Made by a program: the position numbers and the translations under genes. The notes below the pieces were generated by a model. That model was given only the letters and a program-made list of their open reading frames with translations, was not told the origin of the DNA and ran no database searches. From an uncultured Mycoplasmatota bacterium (lineage in GTDB: Bacteria > Bacillota_I > Bacilli_A > RF39 > UBA660), in contig CAMMMH010000010.1 in the NCBI GenBank assembly GCA_946497955.1, positions 1-47,804 of the forward strand: 47,804 nt of DNA, in the 5' to 3' direction. This document shows positions 18,492 to 29,103 of the stretch, piece after piece (position 1 is the stretch's first letter; each line of letters opens with the position of its first letter).

Positions 18492-19481
18492 ATGCAGTAT
18501 AATAAAGAAGAATTTAAGTTTTACTATGATAATTATATAGATATAAAAAATAAAATAGATGAAACTAAGGGTAAAATAAATGAGCTTTTACAAGATGATA
18601 AATTAAATAAAACTATAGATTTTTATAATAGTTTAAATGACAATGATAAAAAGATTTTTGATTATATTAATTGTAATATGGGATATGTTAGATATAAATT
18701 AAATAAACTAGCACTTGAAAAATTACAAGAATCATTTGAAAAATTATGTAATGAATTTATAGAAAGCGAAGCTTTTCCTTTTTCTAAAGATGAATTTCAT
18801 TTCTTTGTAAAGAAAGATACATATTTAGTTGATGCAATTAATGGTGAAGATAGCAGTAAGTTAAGTAAAGAAGAAAACATATTTTTAAATGATAGTATAA
18901 GTTGTGTATATAATAGTTTAGATTATAATCCTAGCGATTATAGTATAGATGATATACCTTTAATAAAAGTATTATATTTGAAAGATAAGCTTAAATATGA
19001 TAGAAGATGTTTGCCTTTAAATATAGACGGCATGATATACGATATTGATCTTGCCAAAAGAATAGATAGTGGCGACTATACTTATGACGAAAGAAGATGC
19101 AGTTGTCTTCCAGGGTGGAAAAAATCTCATCTTAAGACAAAATTGTTAACTCAACAGCAAAGAATTTTAACAAGTGATTCTAGAAATAAAGATTTATTAT
19201 TATTTTCTGTTGATGCAGCTCTTTATGAAATAGAATTACAAAGTGGGGTTAGTGTTAATGAAATATATGATAGATTAAATAATATGGAAGTTAAAAATGA
19301 ACATCAAAGAAGAAAAGTAGAAAGAGAAAAAGATGCTTTAATTAATGCTTATTATAATTTAACAAATATTGAATTTAGAAAGAATAGTGGTTATTATATG
19401 GGAAATCATTATATTTTTGCTAGGTATGAAACTGCTAATCCTGAAATTAATAAAAGAATGTTAAAAATGATGAAAAGATAG
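18492..19481 (+). CDS. hypothetical protein, paralog of preceding gene
   Basis: SIDDIPLIKVLY and YYNLTNIEFRKNSGYY...YETANPEINKR. Confidence 0.75.
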   Translation: MQYNKEEFKFYYDNYIDIKNKIDETKGKINELLQDDKLNKTIDFYNSLNDNDKKIFDYINCNMGYVRYKLNKLALEKLQESFEKLCNEFIESEAFPFSKDEFHFFVKKDTYLVDAINGEDSSKLSKEENIFLNDSISCVYNSLDYNPSDYSIDDIPLIKVLYLKDKLKYDRRCLPLNIDGMIYDIDLAKRIDSGDYTYDERRCSCLPGWKKSHLKTKLLTQQQRILTSDSRNKDLLLFSVDAALYEIELQSGVSVNEIYDRLNNMEVKNEHQRRKVEREKDALINAYYNLTNIEFRKNSGYYMGNHYIFARYETANPEINKRMLKMMKR

Positions 19482-19492
19482 GTAGTGATAAC

Positions 19493-22063
19493 TTGAAACG
19501 AAGTGAAGTAGATAGAGATAAATTAAGTCCTATGATGAGACAATATTTAGATATTAAAGATAATTATGAAGATACTATAATCTTTTTTAGACTTGGAGAC
19601 TTTTATGAGATGTTCTTTGAAGATGCTGTTACTGCTTCTCGTGAACTTGAATTAACATTAACAGGTAGAAATGCAGGGCTTGAAGAGCGAGTTCCTATGT
19701 GTGGTATACCTTTTAAAGCTTATGAGGGGTACTTAGATAAGCTAATAGATAAAGGTTATAAAGTTGCAATAGTTGAACAGTTGGAAGACCCTAAGACTAC
19801 TAAAGATATGGTGAAAAGGGATGTTATTCAAGTAGTTACTAAAGGTACAAGATTAGATTCATCTATTAATGCTAAAGATAATAACTTTATCGCCTCTATC
19901 TATGACTTAGAGTATTGTTATGTTTTATCATACTCTGATGTATCGACTGGAGAAGTATATGTTTTATTAGAAGATGGTGATAAAGATGCTCTACTTAGAG
20001 AAGTATTAAGACATAATTTTAGCGAAATAATCGTCAATAATAAAATAGATAGAGAGTTTGTTAATACTTTAAGAACTACGTATCATTTAAACGTTACTAT
20101 CTATGATGAACTATATAATGGCAGTGATTATAGTTATGTCTATAAAAACTTAAAAGATGTAAGAGAAGAGACTGGTATTAAACATTTACTTGCTTATCTT
20201 ACTAATACTAAAAAAGGAGATCTATCACATTTAACAGAAGCGAAGGTAGAGAATACTAAAGAACATTTATTAATAGATAATAATACGAAAAGAAATCTAG
20301 AACTTACTGAGACTGTTAGATTAAGAGAAAGAACTTATAGTCTGTTATGGCTTTTAGATAAGAATAAAACTGCGATGGGTAGTAGACTCTTAAAACAAAA
20401 TATAGAAAGTCCTTTAACTAATAAGAAAGAAATAGAAAGACGATATGACTTTGTAGATAAGTTAAGAGTAGAGTTTATTTTAAGAGATGACTTAAAAAAT
20501 AACTTAAATGAAGTCTATGACTTAGAACGACTTGCTAGTAGAATTACTTATGGTAATTTAAATGCTAGAGACTTACTTCAACTTAAGAATAGCCTAAAAG
20601 TATTACCAGATATTAAGAGAATTTTAAAAGAATTGAACTATTATAAAGAAATAGAGGATTTTCCTGAAGTTTATAGTTTACTTGATAAAAGTATAGTAGA
20701 AGATCCTCCTATTACCTTAAGAGAAGGACATCTTATTAAAGATGGGTATAATGATGAGTTAGATGAGTTAAGGAAAGTATCTAGTGGTTCTAAAGACTTT
20801 ATCTTAGAACTTGAACAAAAAGAGAAGGAAAGAACTGGTATTAAGAACTTAAAAGTAGGTTTTAATAAAGTCTTTGGTTATTATATAGAAGTTAGCAAAG
20901 GACAGGTTAAAGAATTAAAAGATGAATATGAGTATGAAAGAAAACAAACTTTGTCTAATTGTGAGAGATTTATTACTCCTTTACTTAAAGAAAAAGAAAA
21001 TATTATCTTAGGGGCAGAAGAGAAGATTATTAACTTAGAATATGATTTATTTATGAAGATTAGAGAGACTATTAAAAGATATATTCATCCTTTACAGAAA
21101 ACTGCTAATATTATCGCTGAAGTTGATATGTTACAAGCATTCTCTACTATTTCTGATATGTATAACTTTGTAAGACCTACTATTACAGATAACCACTCAG
21201 TAAAGATAATTGCTTCCCGTCATCCTGTTATCGAAGAAGTAATGGCAAAAGAAGATAAGAAGTATGTCTCTAATGATATAATTATGGATGAAGATACAAG
21301 TATACTTTTAATAACAGGCCCTAATATGGCTGGTAAATCAACTTATATGAGGCAGTTTGCCATTACAGTTATCATGGCTCAAATAGGTTGTTTTGTACCT
21401 GCAAAGAGTTGCTCTATGCCAATATTTGATAAGATATTTACAAGAATAGGGGCTAGTGATGATTTAGTTAGTGGTGAGTCTACATTCATGGTAGAGATGA
21501 AAGAGGCTAATCTTGCTTTAGAGAATGCAACAAGAAATAGTTTAATTTTATTTGATGAATTAGGTCGTGGAACTGCTACTTATGATGGAATGAGTTTGGC
21601 TCAAGCGATATTAGAGTATATCCATGATAAAATAGGAGCGAAAACGATGTTTTCTACACATTACCATGAACTTACTAGTCTATCAAATAGCCTAAAACAC
21701 CTGCAAAATGTCCATGTCTCTGCTGTAGAAGAAGATGGAGTTTTAACCTTCTTACATAAGATAAAACTAGGGGCGGTAGATAAGAGTTATGGACTTAATG
21801 TAGCATCTCTTGCTCACTTACCATCATCTTTAATTAAAAGGGCAGAAGAGATACTTAATGTCTATGAAAGTGAAGGGGTTAAGGGAAGAGAATTTACTCA
21901 GACTAGTCTATTTAGTCTAGATGAAGAAGAAGTGAAAGTTGAAGAGAAAACTAATGAAATAGAAGAGATGGTTAAGGAAATAGATCCCTTAAATATGACA
22001 CCAATTAATGCTTTAAACTTCTTATATGAATTAAAAGAAAAAATTAGAAATGAGGAGAAATGA
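19493..22063 (+). CDS. mutS: DNA mismatch repair protein MutS
   Basis: FFRLGDFYEMFFEDA, VPMCGIPFKAYEGYLDKLI, TGPNMAGKSTYMRQ, DELGRGTATYDGMSLA, FSTHYHEL. Confidence 0.97.
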   Translation: MKRSEVDRDKLSPMMRQYLDIKDNYEDTIIFFRLGDFYEMFFEDAVTASRELELTLTGRNAGLEERVPMCGIPFKAYEGYLDKLIDKGYKVAIVEQLEDPKTTKDMVKRDVIQVVTKGTRLDSSINAKDNNFIASIYDLEYCYVLSYSDVSTGEVYVLLEDGDKDALLREVLRHNFSEIIVNNKIDREFVNTLRTTYHLNVTIYDELYNGSDYSYVYKNLKDVREETGIKHLLAYLTNTKKGDLSHLTEAKVENTKEHLLIDNNTKRNLELTETVRLRERTYSLLWLLDKNKTAMGSRLLKQNIESPLTNKKEIERRYDFVDKLRVEFILRDDLKNNLNEVYDLERLASRITYGNLNARDLLQLKNSLKVLPDIKRILKELNYYKEIEDFPEVYSLLDKSIVEDPPITLREGHLIKDGYNDELDELRKVSSGSKDFILELEQKEKERTGIKNLKVGFNKVFGYYIEVSKGQVKELKDEYEYERKQTLSNCERFITPLLKEKENIILGAEEKIINLEYDLFMKIRETIKRYIHPLQKTANIIAEVDMLQAFSTISDMYNFVRPTITDNHSVKIIASRHPVIEEVMAKEDKKYVSNDIIMDEDTSILLITGPNMAGKSTYMRQFAITVIMAQIGCFVPAKSCSMPIFDKIFTRIGASDDLVSGESTFMVEMKEANLALENATRNSLILFDELGRGTATYDGMSLAQAILEYIHDKIGAKTMFSTHYHELTSLSNSLKHLQNVHVSAVEEDGVLTFLHKIKLGAVDKSYGLNVASLAHLPSSLIKRAEEILNVYESEGVKGREFTQTSLFSLDEEEVKVEEKTNEIEEMVKEIDPLNMTPINALNFLYELKEKIRNEEK

Positions 22064-22065
22064 TT

Positions 22066-22908
22066 ATGAGATTTGATTATTTACTAGCTTTACATAAAAT
22101 TTATTCTGAATTTAATAACAGAAATGATGTATTTGATATACTAGTTAATGAATTAGGTGACTTAGAGAGTGCTATTGCAACATTTAATCTTGAAACTAAA
22201 GAAATTGTTCTTAATAAAGATGAGACAGATGAATATTATAAAATTATGCCTATAAAAGATAATGATAAAATAATTGGAATATCACTTAAAAGAGTAAAGA
22301 AAGAATTTAATGGTGAACAATTTGCTCTCGTGAAAAATATTATTCCTCATAATGATCAGGAAAAAGGAATTACCATTTCTTCATTAGAAAAAGTTATAAC
22401 TAAAGATTATACTATTTTCTTTGCTAGTTCTAAAAATGTAGTTAATACTAATATTTTATATAAAATTAATGATGAAAAAACAGGAATATGGATTTATGAT
22501 AATATGGTTATTAATGAAAATGAAAAGTTATTTCAAGTTACTAGTATAGATTTCTATAAGAATTTTAAAGAAATAGAAGATAACATAAAAGAACAAAAAT
22601 GTATATTGCCAGATTATGTTAGTAAGTTAAAAATTGATTACTCTAAAGTAATAGAGGATGCTATAGGAAATATAAAATTTGTTGATAACGATTATAAGTT
22701 AAAAGAATATCAAATTAAGCTTTCAGCAGCACCTATTTATATGAATTCTCATTCTAGTACAGTTGCTTCTGATTATTATAAAAAAATTTTTAGGATATTA
22801 AGTGTAGAGGAGCCTACATTACCTATAGATACTTCTTTTATTCCTACTGATAAAACTACTGGTAACTATTTAATTGAAAATGTTAAAATTAAAAAGATAG
22901 GTGATTAA
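22066..22908 (+). CDS. hypothetical protein
   Basis: Intact ORF, GAGGAGA RBS, in mutS gene string. Confidence 0.65.
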   Translation: MRFDYLLALHKIYSEFNNRNDVFDILVNELGDLESAIATFNLETKEIVLNKDETDEYYKIMPIKDNDKIIGISLKRVKKEFNGEQFALVKNIIPHNDQEKGITISSLEKVITKDYTIFFASSKNVVNTNILYKINDEKTGIWIYDNMVINENEKLFQVTSIDFYKNFKEIEDNIKEQKCILPDYVSKLKIDYSKVIEDAIGNIKFVDNDYKLKEYQIKLSAAPIYMNSHSSTVASDYYKKIFRILSVEEPTLPIDTSFIPTDKTTGNYLIENVKIKKIGD

Positions 22909-22909
22909 A

Positions 22910-23671
22910 ATGAAATATGATTTAGTACAATTAATTAAAGATAGATGTAAATTATTAGAAGATAATCCTAAAGCAAGTGATATATTACATTCTTTACTTA
23001 AATATAATTATTCTTCTGAAATTAAAGATATAGATGAATATGGGATGGATTTAAATGATAATATATTTATTAGAGTAGTAAATAATAATATATTTATAGA
23101 TAAAACAAGAGAAGATACTTTGGAAGGTGAAGATATTAAATTAACTCTTTCATTAGATAATAGTTTTAGTTTATCTTATTATAATTACTTTAAAACAGAT
23201 AATCATCATGTAATTCAAAGTTTTAGGATGTCGTTTACAAATGGAGAAATTACACTTGCAAATATTAGTGAGTGGACATATAGTAAAGATACTCCTAAAA
23301 TTAGTGAATATATTGATAATACATTATTGAATTTACACGATTTTAATTATGATTTTTATAAGGGTATTAAGGATGATGTTATTAATGAGATATATACTGA
23401 TGAAAGAATATTACCAGATGCTTATAAAGAACTATATATAGATACATATATGAGTAAAGTACAACTTGATATAAATAATGCTACTAGTGAGGAAGAGTAT
23501 GATGGTAATATGTTTGGTTTAATAAATAAATTCAGTAACATTACATCTATTGAAGAGAATGATTTAAGAAGATTTAAAATGACTGATATCTTACTTAAAA
23601 TTAATCAGGTTTTAGACAAGGATTATTCTCCTAAAGAAAGACAATATATATTAATTAATAATAGAAAATAA
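22910..23671 (+). CDS. hypothetical protein
   Basis: Intact ORF, start immediately after preceding stop. Confidence 0.65.
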   Translation: MKYDLVQLIKDRCKLLEDNPKASDILHSLLKYNYSSEIKDIDEYGMDLNDNIFIRVVNNNIFIDKTREDTLEGEDIKLTLSLDNSFSLSYYNYFKTDNHHVIQSFRMSFTNGEITLANISEWTYSKDTPKISEYIDNTLLNLHDFNYDFYKGIKDDVINEIYTDERILPDAYKELYIDTYMSKVQLDINNATSEEEYDGNMFGLINKFSNITSIEENDLRRFKMTDILLKINQVLDKDYSPKERQYILINNRK

Positions 23672-23687
23672 AAAGGGATGATAACTA

Positions 23688-24206
23688 ATGAATTATGTAT
23701 TAATATATAAAGATACTAAAAAGAATATAAACTACTATTATAATTTTAATGATAAGTTGGTTTATACTAGTAATAATAAAAATAATAATTGTAATATAAT
23801 AGGAGTAATTGGTATTATTATAGGCTTTATTTCCTATCTTACTTTCGCTTGCCTTAGTTACTATTTACCATATTCATATCTATTTATAGTACTAGTTGGA
23901 ATTATCTTTGGTATAGTTATAACACTTATTGCCAATTCTACTATTAAAGATATCTTTAAAGAAAAAGGTAAGAAAGTGTCTTTAGATAAACTAAGAGAAA
24001 TGTATAATAAGAATAAATCATTCAGAATTAAATACTTTATCTTACTAATTGCATTCTTTGTACTTACAGTTTTAAATTTAGTATTGTATCAAAACATCAC
24101 TACTATAAATTGCCTTTTATTTACAAGTACTATAATGACAACATTCTTATTACTTTTATATAGGCCAGTTAATAGTTTTAAGTTTTATAAAATAATTAAT
24201 AAATAA
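23688..24206 (+). CDS. hypothetical membrane protein (about four TM helices)
   Basis: Hydrophobic segments IIGVIGIIIGFISYLTF, YLFIVLVGIIFGIVITLIA, YFILLIAFFVLTVLNLVLY. Confidence 0.7.
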   Translation: MNYVLIYKDTKKNINYYYNFNDKLVYTSNNKNNNCNIIGVIGIIIGFISYLTFACLSYYLPYSYLFIVLVGIIFGIVITLIANSTIKDIFKEKGKKVSLDKLREMYNKNKSFRIKYFILLIAFFVLTVLNLVLYQNITTINCLLFTSTIMTTFLLLLYRPVNSFKFYKIINK

Positions 24207-24216
24207 CGAGGTAATT

Positions 24217-24801
24217 ATGAAAGAAGAATTAGAAATATGTGTTAAAGTATTAGTTCCATTTAAGGAAATTATTAGTGATATGTTAGAAAAAGGATTTCAT
24301 GTTCAGGAAGAATTTCAACTTAATGATATTTATATGGTTCCAAAAGATAAAGAAATATCTTTGAAAGAAGCTGATAGACTTTTATCTAATTATGTTTTAG
24401 TTAGAGAAACAGTAGGTAAAAGAATATTGCTAACTTTAAAAAATAAGGAAATTAATTCTAAAGGTGAAATAGTAAAACAAAGTTCTGTTAAATGTCCTAT
24501 TTGTAGTGTTGAAGATGGTTATAAGTTTATGAAAGAATTAGGATATAAGAAATTGTTAGAGATAAGAGATCATAATATTTTGCTATCTAATGGAAAAAAT
24601 GAGATATATGTACAAGATGTAGAAGGATTAGGTACTTATATAGAGATGGAACAAAAAAATTTATTACTTGATAATAATAATGGTAATAATATTGAAGAAA
24701 TGATTAATACTTTAAATAGTTATAATCTGAAAATAGATAAGAGTAACTACTTTGCTAAAAAATCTTATGATATGTTAAAGAAAGTTATAGAAAATAAATA
24801 A
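24217..24801 (+). CDS. CYTH-like (CyaB/ThTPase superfamily) domain protein
   Basis: N-term ELEICVKV (ExExK-like), ILLTLKNKE, C-term IYVQDVEGLGTYIEME. Confidence 0.6.
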   Translation: MKEELEICVKVLVPFKEIISDMLEKGFHVQEEFQLNDIYMVPKDKEISLKEADRLLSNYVLVRETVGKRILLTLKNKEINSKGEIVKQSSVKCPICSVEDGYKFMKELGYKKLLEIRDHNILLSNGKNEIYVQDVEGLGTYIEMEQKNLLLDNNNGNNIEEMINTLNSYNLKIDKSNYFAKKSYDMLKKVIENK

Positions 24802-24846
24802 TTTTACCTACATATAACTAATTAATAATAGATATTATTGAGATAG

Positions 24847-24876
24847 AACAAACATTTAATAATGTTTGCTCTTTTC
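24847..24876 (+). terminator. terminator CAAACATT-TAAT-AATGTTTG
   Basis: 8-bp stem, followed by CTCTTTTC. Confidence 0.65.
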
Positions 24877-24926
24877 ATATGTGACTTTTTTTGATAAAAT
24901 TAAATAGAGAAAGAGAAGTGATACTT

Positions 24927-25334
24927 TTGAAAACAAGAAATGAAGTAAGAGAAATAGCTCTTCGTATAATCTATAAAATAAATATATTTGATGCTGCTCA
25001 TGTTTATTATGATGTAGATGACTTAATTAAAGAAGAATATGAAGTAGAAAATGAGTTTGTTAATTCTCTAGTTAATGGAGTTATAGAAAAGAAAGATGAG
25101 TTAACTAATTTAGTTAATAAATATATGTCTGATTGGACTCTTGATAGACTTAATAAAGTAGACCAAGCTTTATTTCTTTTATCTAGTTATGAGTTAAAGT
25201 ATCTTGATACACCTAGTATTGTTAGTATTAATGAATGGGTAGAAATATCTAAAAAATATAGTGATGAGAAAATTACTAAGATGTTAAATGGCGTATTAGA
25301 TAATATTTATCATAGTGAGGATAATAATGAATAA
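24927..25334 (+). CDS. nusB: transcription antitermination factor NusB
   Basis: TTG start giving MKTRNEVREIALRIIYK; DRLNKVDQALFLLSSYELKYLDTPSIVSINEWVEISKKYSDEKITKMLNGVLDNI. Confidence 0.9.
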   Translation: MKTRNEVREIALRIIYKINIFDAAHVYYDVDDLIKEEYEVENEFVNSLVNGVIEKKDELTNLVNKYMSDWTLDRLNKVDQALFLLSSYELKYLDTPSIVSINEWVEISKKYSDEKITKMLNGVLDNIYHSEDNNE

Positions 25335-26580
25335 AGAATACTTAACAGTTAGTCAGTTAACTAAATATATTAAATATAAATTAGATAATGATGTTAATCT
25401 AAGAGAAGTTTATCTTAAAGGAGAAATATCTAACTTTAAAGCTCATACTAGAGGACACTTTTATTTTACTATTAAAGATGAAGGCAGTAGAATTAATGCT
25501 GTTATGTTTGCAAGTAGTGCTAGTAAAGTTAAGTTTACCCCAGAAGATGGAATGAAGATACTTGTAACAGGAAGAATATCTGTTTATGAAGCGACAGGTG
25601 GGTACCAAATATATGTTAATGAAATGATGGAAGATGGAGTAGGGAATCTTTATGTCGCTTTTGAACAATTAAAGAAAAAACTTGCTAGTGAAGGCTTATT
25701 TGATGATAGATACAAGAAACCTATTCCTAAGATACCAGAACGTGTGGGAGTTATAACTGCCCCTACTGGAGCGGCAATACGTGATATAATATCTACTATT
25801 AATAGAAGATTCCCACTAACTGAAGTAATACTTTTACCTAGTTTAGTACAAGGAGAAGGTGCGAAAGAAGATATTGTAAGGCAGATAAAACGAGCTGAAG
25901 ATTATAACCTTGATGTTCTAATAGTAGGAAGAGGTGGAGGCTCTATTGAAGATTTATGGGCCTTTAACGAAGAGATAGTAGCAAGAGCAATATTCGAGTG
26001 TCCTATTCCAGTAATAAGTGCCGTAGGTCATGAAATAGACTTTACTATAGCAGACTTTGTAGCAGACCTAAGAGCACCTACACCAACAGGGGCAGCAGAG
26101 ATAGCTGTTCCTAATAAAGCAGATGTTATAAACTATATTAATCAGTTAAGTTTAAGAAGTAGGAAAGCCACAGGAAATATTCTAGAATTAAAGAAAAAAA
26201 GACTTGATAATATTAAGAGTAATTACATCTTAAATAATCCTTTAGATTTATATTCTGCTAAAATTCAAAAACTTGATTATTTAACTGAGAGTTTAGTTAA
26301 AAACTATAAAAATATTATTGATAAAGAAAAAATTAAACTAAATAATATCAAAACAAGGCCATTATTTAGTAATCCATTAGTAATATTAGATAAGACTAAA
26401 CAAAAATATGCTTTACTACTTAGTAAATTAGATGCCTTATCTCCTTTAAAAACCTTAGAAAGAGGTTATGGTATTATTAAACTTAATGAAAAGGCAGTTA
26501 CTAGTATAAAAGACTTAAAGAAAGATGATTTAATAAATATAGAATTAAAAGATGGTAGTAAGGAAGCTATCATAAAGTAG
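25327..26580 (+). CDS. xseA: exodeoxyribonuclease VII large subunit
   Basis: LTVSQLTKYIKYKLD, LKGEISNFKAHTRGHFYFTIKDEGSRI, GVITAPTGAAIRDI, VGRGGGSIEDLWAFNEE, SAVGHEIDFTIADFVADLRAPTPT. Confidence 0.97.
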   Translation: MNKEYLTVSQLTKYIKYKLDNDVNLREVYLKGEISNFKAHTRGHFYFTIKDEGSRINAVMFASSASKVKFTPEDGMKILVTGRISVYEATGGYQIYVNEMMEDGVGNLYVAFEQLKKKLASEGLFDDRYKKPIPKIPERVGVITAPTGAAIRDIISTINRRFPLTEVILLPSLVQGEGAKEDIVRQIKRAEDYNLDVLIVGRGGGSIEDLWAFNEEIVARAIFECPIPVISAVGHEIDFTIADFVADLRAPTPTGAAEIAVPNKADVINYINQLSLRSRKATGNILELKKKRLDNIKSNYILNNPLDLYSAKIQKLDYLTESLVKNYKNIIDKEKIKLNNIKTRPLFSNPLVILDKTKQKYALLLSKLDALSPLKTLERGYGIIKLNEKAVTSIKDLKKDDLINIELKDGSKEAIIK

Positions 26581-26592
26581 GAGGAATTGATT

Positions 26593-26781
26593 ATGACAAA
26601 AGTAAGAAAACAATTAGTTAAATGTGCTAAATGTGGTAAAGAAAGCGAGCAATTAATAATATATAGTGTTAATTTTAGTTTAGGTAAAAAAGAAGATAAC
26701 GAAAAATTAATTAACAAAACTCAAAAATGCCCAAATTGTGGATATGAAGCAAAAGATATAAGTGTAATCAAAAATAATTAA
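26593..26781 (+). CDS. small zinc-ribbon protein
   Basis: CAKCGKES...CPNCGYEA two CxxC pairs; AGGAGG RBS. Confidence 0.7.
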   Translation: MTKVRKQLVKCAKCGKESEQLIIYSVNFSLGKKEDNEKLINKTQKCPNCGYEAKDISVIKNN

Positions 26782-26800
26782 TAAAAAATAGGAGGAAATT

Positions 26801-27031
26801 ATGGAAAAGAAAGAAATGAAATTTGAAGAGAAAATAACTGAATTAGAAACACTTGTTAAAGCCTTAGAAAATGGAGATGTAGAACTAGATAAAGCGATAG
26901 ATTATTTTACAAAAGCTACTAAACTTGCTTCATCTTGTGATAAAGATTTAAAAGAAGCAGAGAAAGCTTTAACATCTATTGTAAATGAAGATGGAACTAT
27001 TTCTGAATTTAAAGGAGAAGTAGAGGCTTAA
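26801..27031 (+). CDS. xseB: exodeoxyribonuclease VII small subunit
   Basis: [36 protein letters not shown]. Confidence 0.93.
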   Translation: MEKKEMKFEEKITELETLVKALENGDVELDKAIDYFTKATKLASSCDKDLKEAEKALTSIVNEDGTISEFKGEVEA

Positions 27032-27033
27032 TT

Positions 27034-27294
27034 ATGAGAGAGATTAAAATACATGGTATTTATAAACACTTTAAAGGAGACTATTATATAGTAGAAGGTA
27101 TTGCAAAACATTCTGAAACAAAGGAAGATATGGTTGTTTATAGAAGATTGTATGGGGATTGTGGTTTATGGGTAAGACCACTTGATATGTTTTTAGAAGA
27201 AGTAGACCATATAAAATATCCTAAAGTTAAACAGAAATATCGTTTTGAACTTATGAAAATTGAAAGTGTTGCTAGTAATTTTAAAGGAGAATAG
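27034..27294 (+). CDS. DUF1653 family protein
   Basis: [34 protein letters not shown]...[13 protein letters not shown]. Confidence 0.85.
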   Translation: MREIKIHGIYKHFKGDYYIVEGIAKHSETKEDMVVYRRLYGDCGLWVRPLDMFLEEVDHIKYPKVKQKYRFELMKIESVASNFKGE

Positions 27295-27296
27295 AT

Positions 27297-27950
27297 ATGG
27301 AAGAAATAACTTATAAAGAGTTTAGAAAATTTTTAGATAGTGACGTAGATGAAGCAGAATACTTTGGATGTAATAAAGATAATTTAATTACTATGAGGGA
27401 GTATTTATTAAGCTTAAAAGAAAGATTTGAAATGTGTGAGAGTGAATTAGCTTCTGATAAACAAAGAATTAAAGATAAATATAAAAAAATAACAAAATGG
27501 CAATATGATTATCATAGAGGTAATTTGCTTTTCACTATTGATAAAACGTTATTTTATTTAAAAAAAGATGAGAATACAGGAATTTATAAAGCTAATATAG
27601 CAGGAGGTTCAGACTTAGCATTGTTTTATAAATTAAAAAAATATTATGCTAAAACATTAAAACTAGGAAAAAGGTTTCCTAATGAACTTGAGAATATTAA
27701 GAAATATGGAAAAATGTATTTTGATAAAGATAATGAAATTGAATCTGCTAGCTCTATATTCTCTTTAACTGATGTTTATTATGATTCTATTATCAATTGT
27801 AATGGTGGTATGTTTTTTCGAGTATATAAAGATACTTTAATTCCTGGTGAATCTACAAATAGTGCTTTTGCTGATTTTCATTATAATACAGATAATGTTT
27901 CAGTTGCAGATAAACAAAAACTATTAACTAAGATAATGGTACCAAGATAA
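27297..27950 (+). CDS. hypothetical protein
   Basis: Intact ORF following DUF1653 gene. Confidence 0.65.
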   Translation: MEEITYKEFRKFLDSDVDEAEYFGCNKDNLITMREYLLSLKERFEMCESELASDKQRIKDKYKKITKWQYDYHRGNLLFTIDKTLFYLKKDENTGIYKANIAGGSDLALFYKLKKYYAKTLKLGKRFPNELENIKKYGKMYFDKDNEIESASSIFSLTDVYYDSIINCNGGMFFRVYKDTLIPGESTNSAFADFHYNTDNVSVADKQKLLTKIMVPR

Positions 27951-27961
27951 TTTTTAAACTA

Positions 27962-27994
27962 AATAAGAGTGTTAGCATTAGCTAGCACTCTTAT
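27962..27994. terminator. bidirectional terminator overlapping 3' end of spoIVB
   Basis: ATAAGAGTG-tTAGC-atta-GCTAg-CACTCTTAT, T-rich/A-rich flanks. Confidence 0.7.
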
Positions 27995-28985
27995 CTCCTT
28001 CTTCTAACATTGTTGTTATGAAAATACCATACCCTTTCTTAGCATCACTTACAATAACATGAGTGACGGCACCTATTATCTTATTATTCTGAATAATAGG
28101 GGAACCACTCATACCTTGGATGACACCTCCGGTTTCTTTTAAAAGTTCTTCATCTGTTATTTCAAAAAGAATATTTTTAATATCACTGTCTTTATTAATA
28201 TTTAAAATATTTATAGTATATTCTTTTACTTCATTACCATTAATAACAGTCCTTATTATCGCTTCACCTTTCTTAACATCATCTTTTGTTCCTACTTCTA
28301 AAGCTTCAGTATCTAAGAGTTCACTCGAATACTTTCCAAAAATACCAGACTCTTCATTAGAATTAATCTTACCATAAGTTACAGACTCATCATAAGTTGC
28401 ATTTTTCTCTCCAGGTGAACCATTTTCACTTTTGGTATTATCAGTTACTGTGGCTTTAAAGATTTTACCATCTTTTATCTCAAATCTTTCACCAGTAGTT
28501 CTCTCAGTTATCTCATGACCTAAAGCACCGAATATAGTAGTTTTAGGGTCGATATAAGTAAGTGTACCAATTCCTGTTATTTCATCTTTTACATAAAGAC
28601 CTGTTTTACAGACGGCATCACTATCACAAATCATATCTAAAGTTAAATTAGAAGACTTACCATTTCTAATAATAGTTACATCTAACTGATTATTACTATC
28701 TGCTTCTTCATTCACTGCTTTTACCATTTCATCTATATTATTTACTTTGGTATTATTAATTTCTGTAATAGTATCACCAATTAGAAATCCTGCATCTTTT
28801 CCAATATATTTACTATCTACTTCATAAAAGCCAACTACTAAAACACCTTTAGAATTAACTTCTATGCCAATGGTTTCTCCACCTGGGATAATATATTTGG
28901 AATAAGCAGATACACTTTGGGGCATAATAAAGAGTATAAGAAGAGGAAAAATTATTTGTAGCTTTAATTTTTTTAAAAAATGCAT
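27978..28985 (-). CDS. spoIVB: SpoIVB peptidase (PDZ plus S55 serine protease)
   Basis: PDZ-like GFLIGDTITEINNTKVNN; TGIGTLTYIDPKTTIFGALGHEI; GMSGSPIIQNNKIIGAVTHVIVSDAKKGYGIFITTML. Confidence 0.93.
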   Translation of the reverse strand: MHFLKKLKLQIIFPLLILFIMPQSVSAYSKYIIPGGETIGIEVNSKGVLVVGFYEVDSKYIGKDAGFLIGDTITEINNTKVNNIDEMVKAVNEEADSNNQLDVTIIRNGKSSNLTLDMICDSDAVCKTGLYVKDEITGIGTLTYIDPKTTIFGALGHEITERTTGERFEIKDGKIFKATVTDNTKSENGSPGEKNATYDESVTYGKINSNEESGIFGKYSSELLDTEALEVGTKDDVKKGEAIIRTVINGNEVKEYTINILNINKDSDIKNILFEITDEELLKETGGVIQGMSGSPIIQNNKIIGAVTHVIVSDAKKGYGIFITTMLEEGDKSAS

Positions 28986-29103
28986 TTTAATCACTCCTTA
29001 GCTACATTACTATTATGGAGCATTTTAAGAAAAAAAGACATGTTAAATCTTGCCAATATTAAACAAATATGATATAATATAGAGCTAATCAAGGGGGAAT
29101 ACT

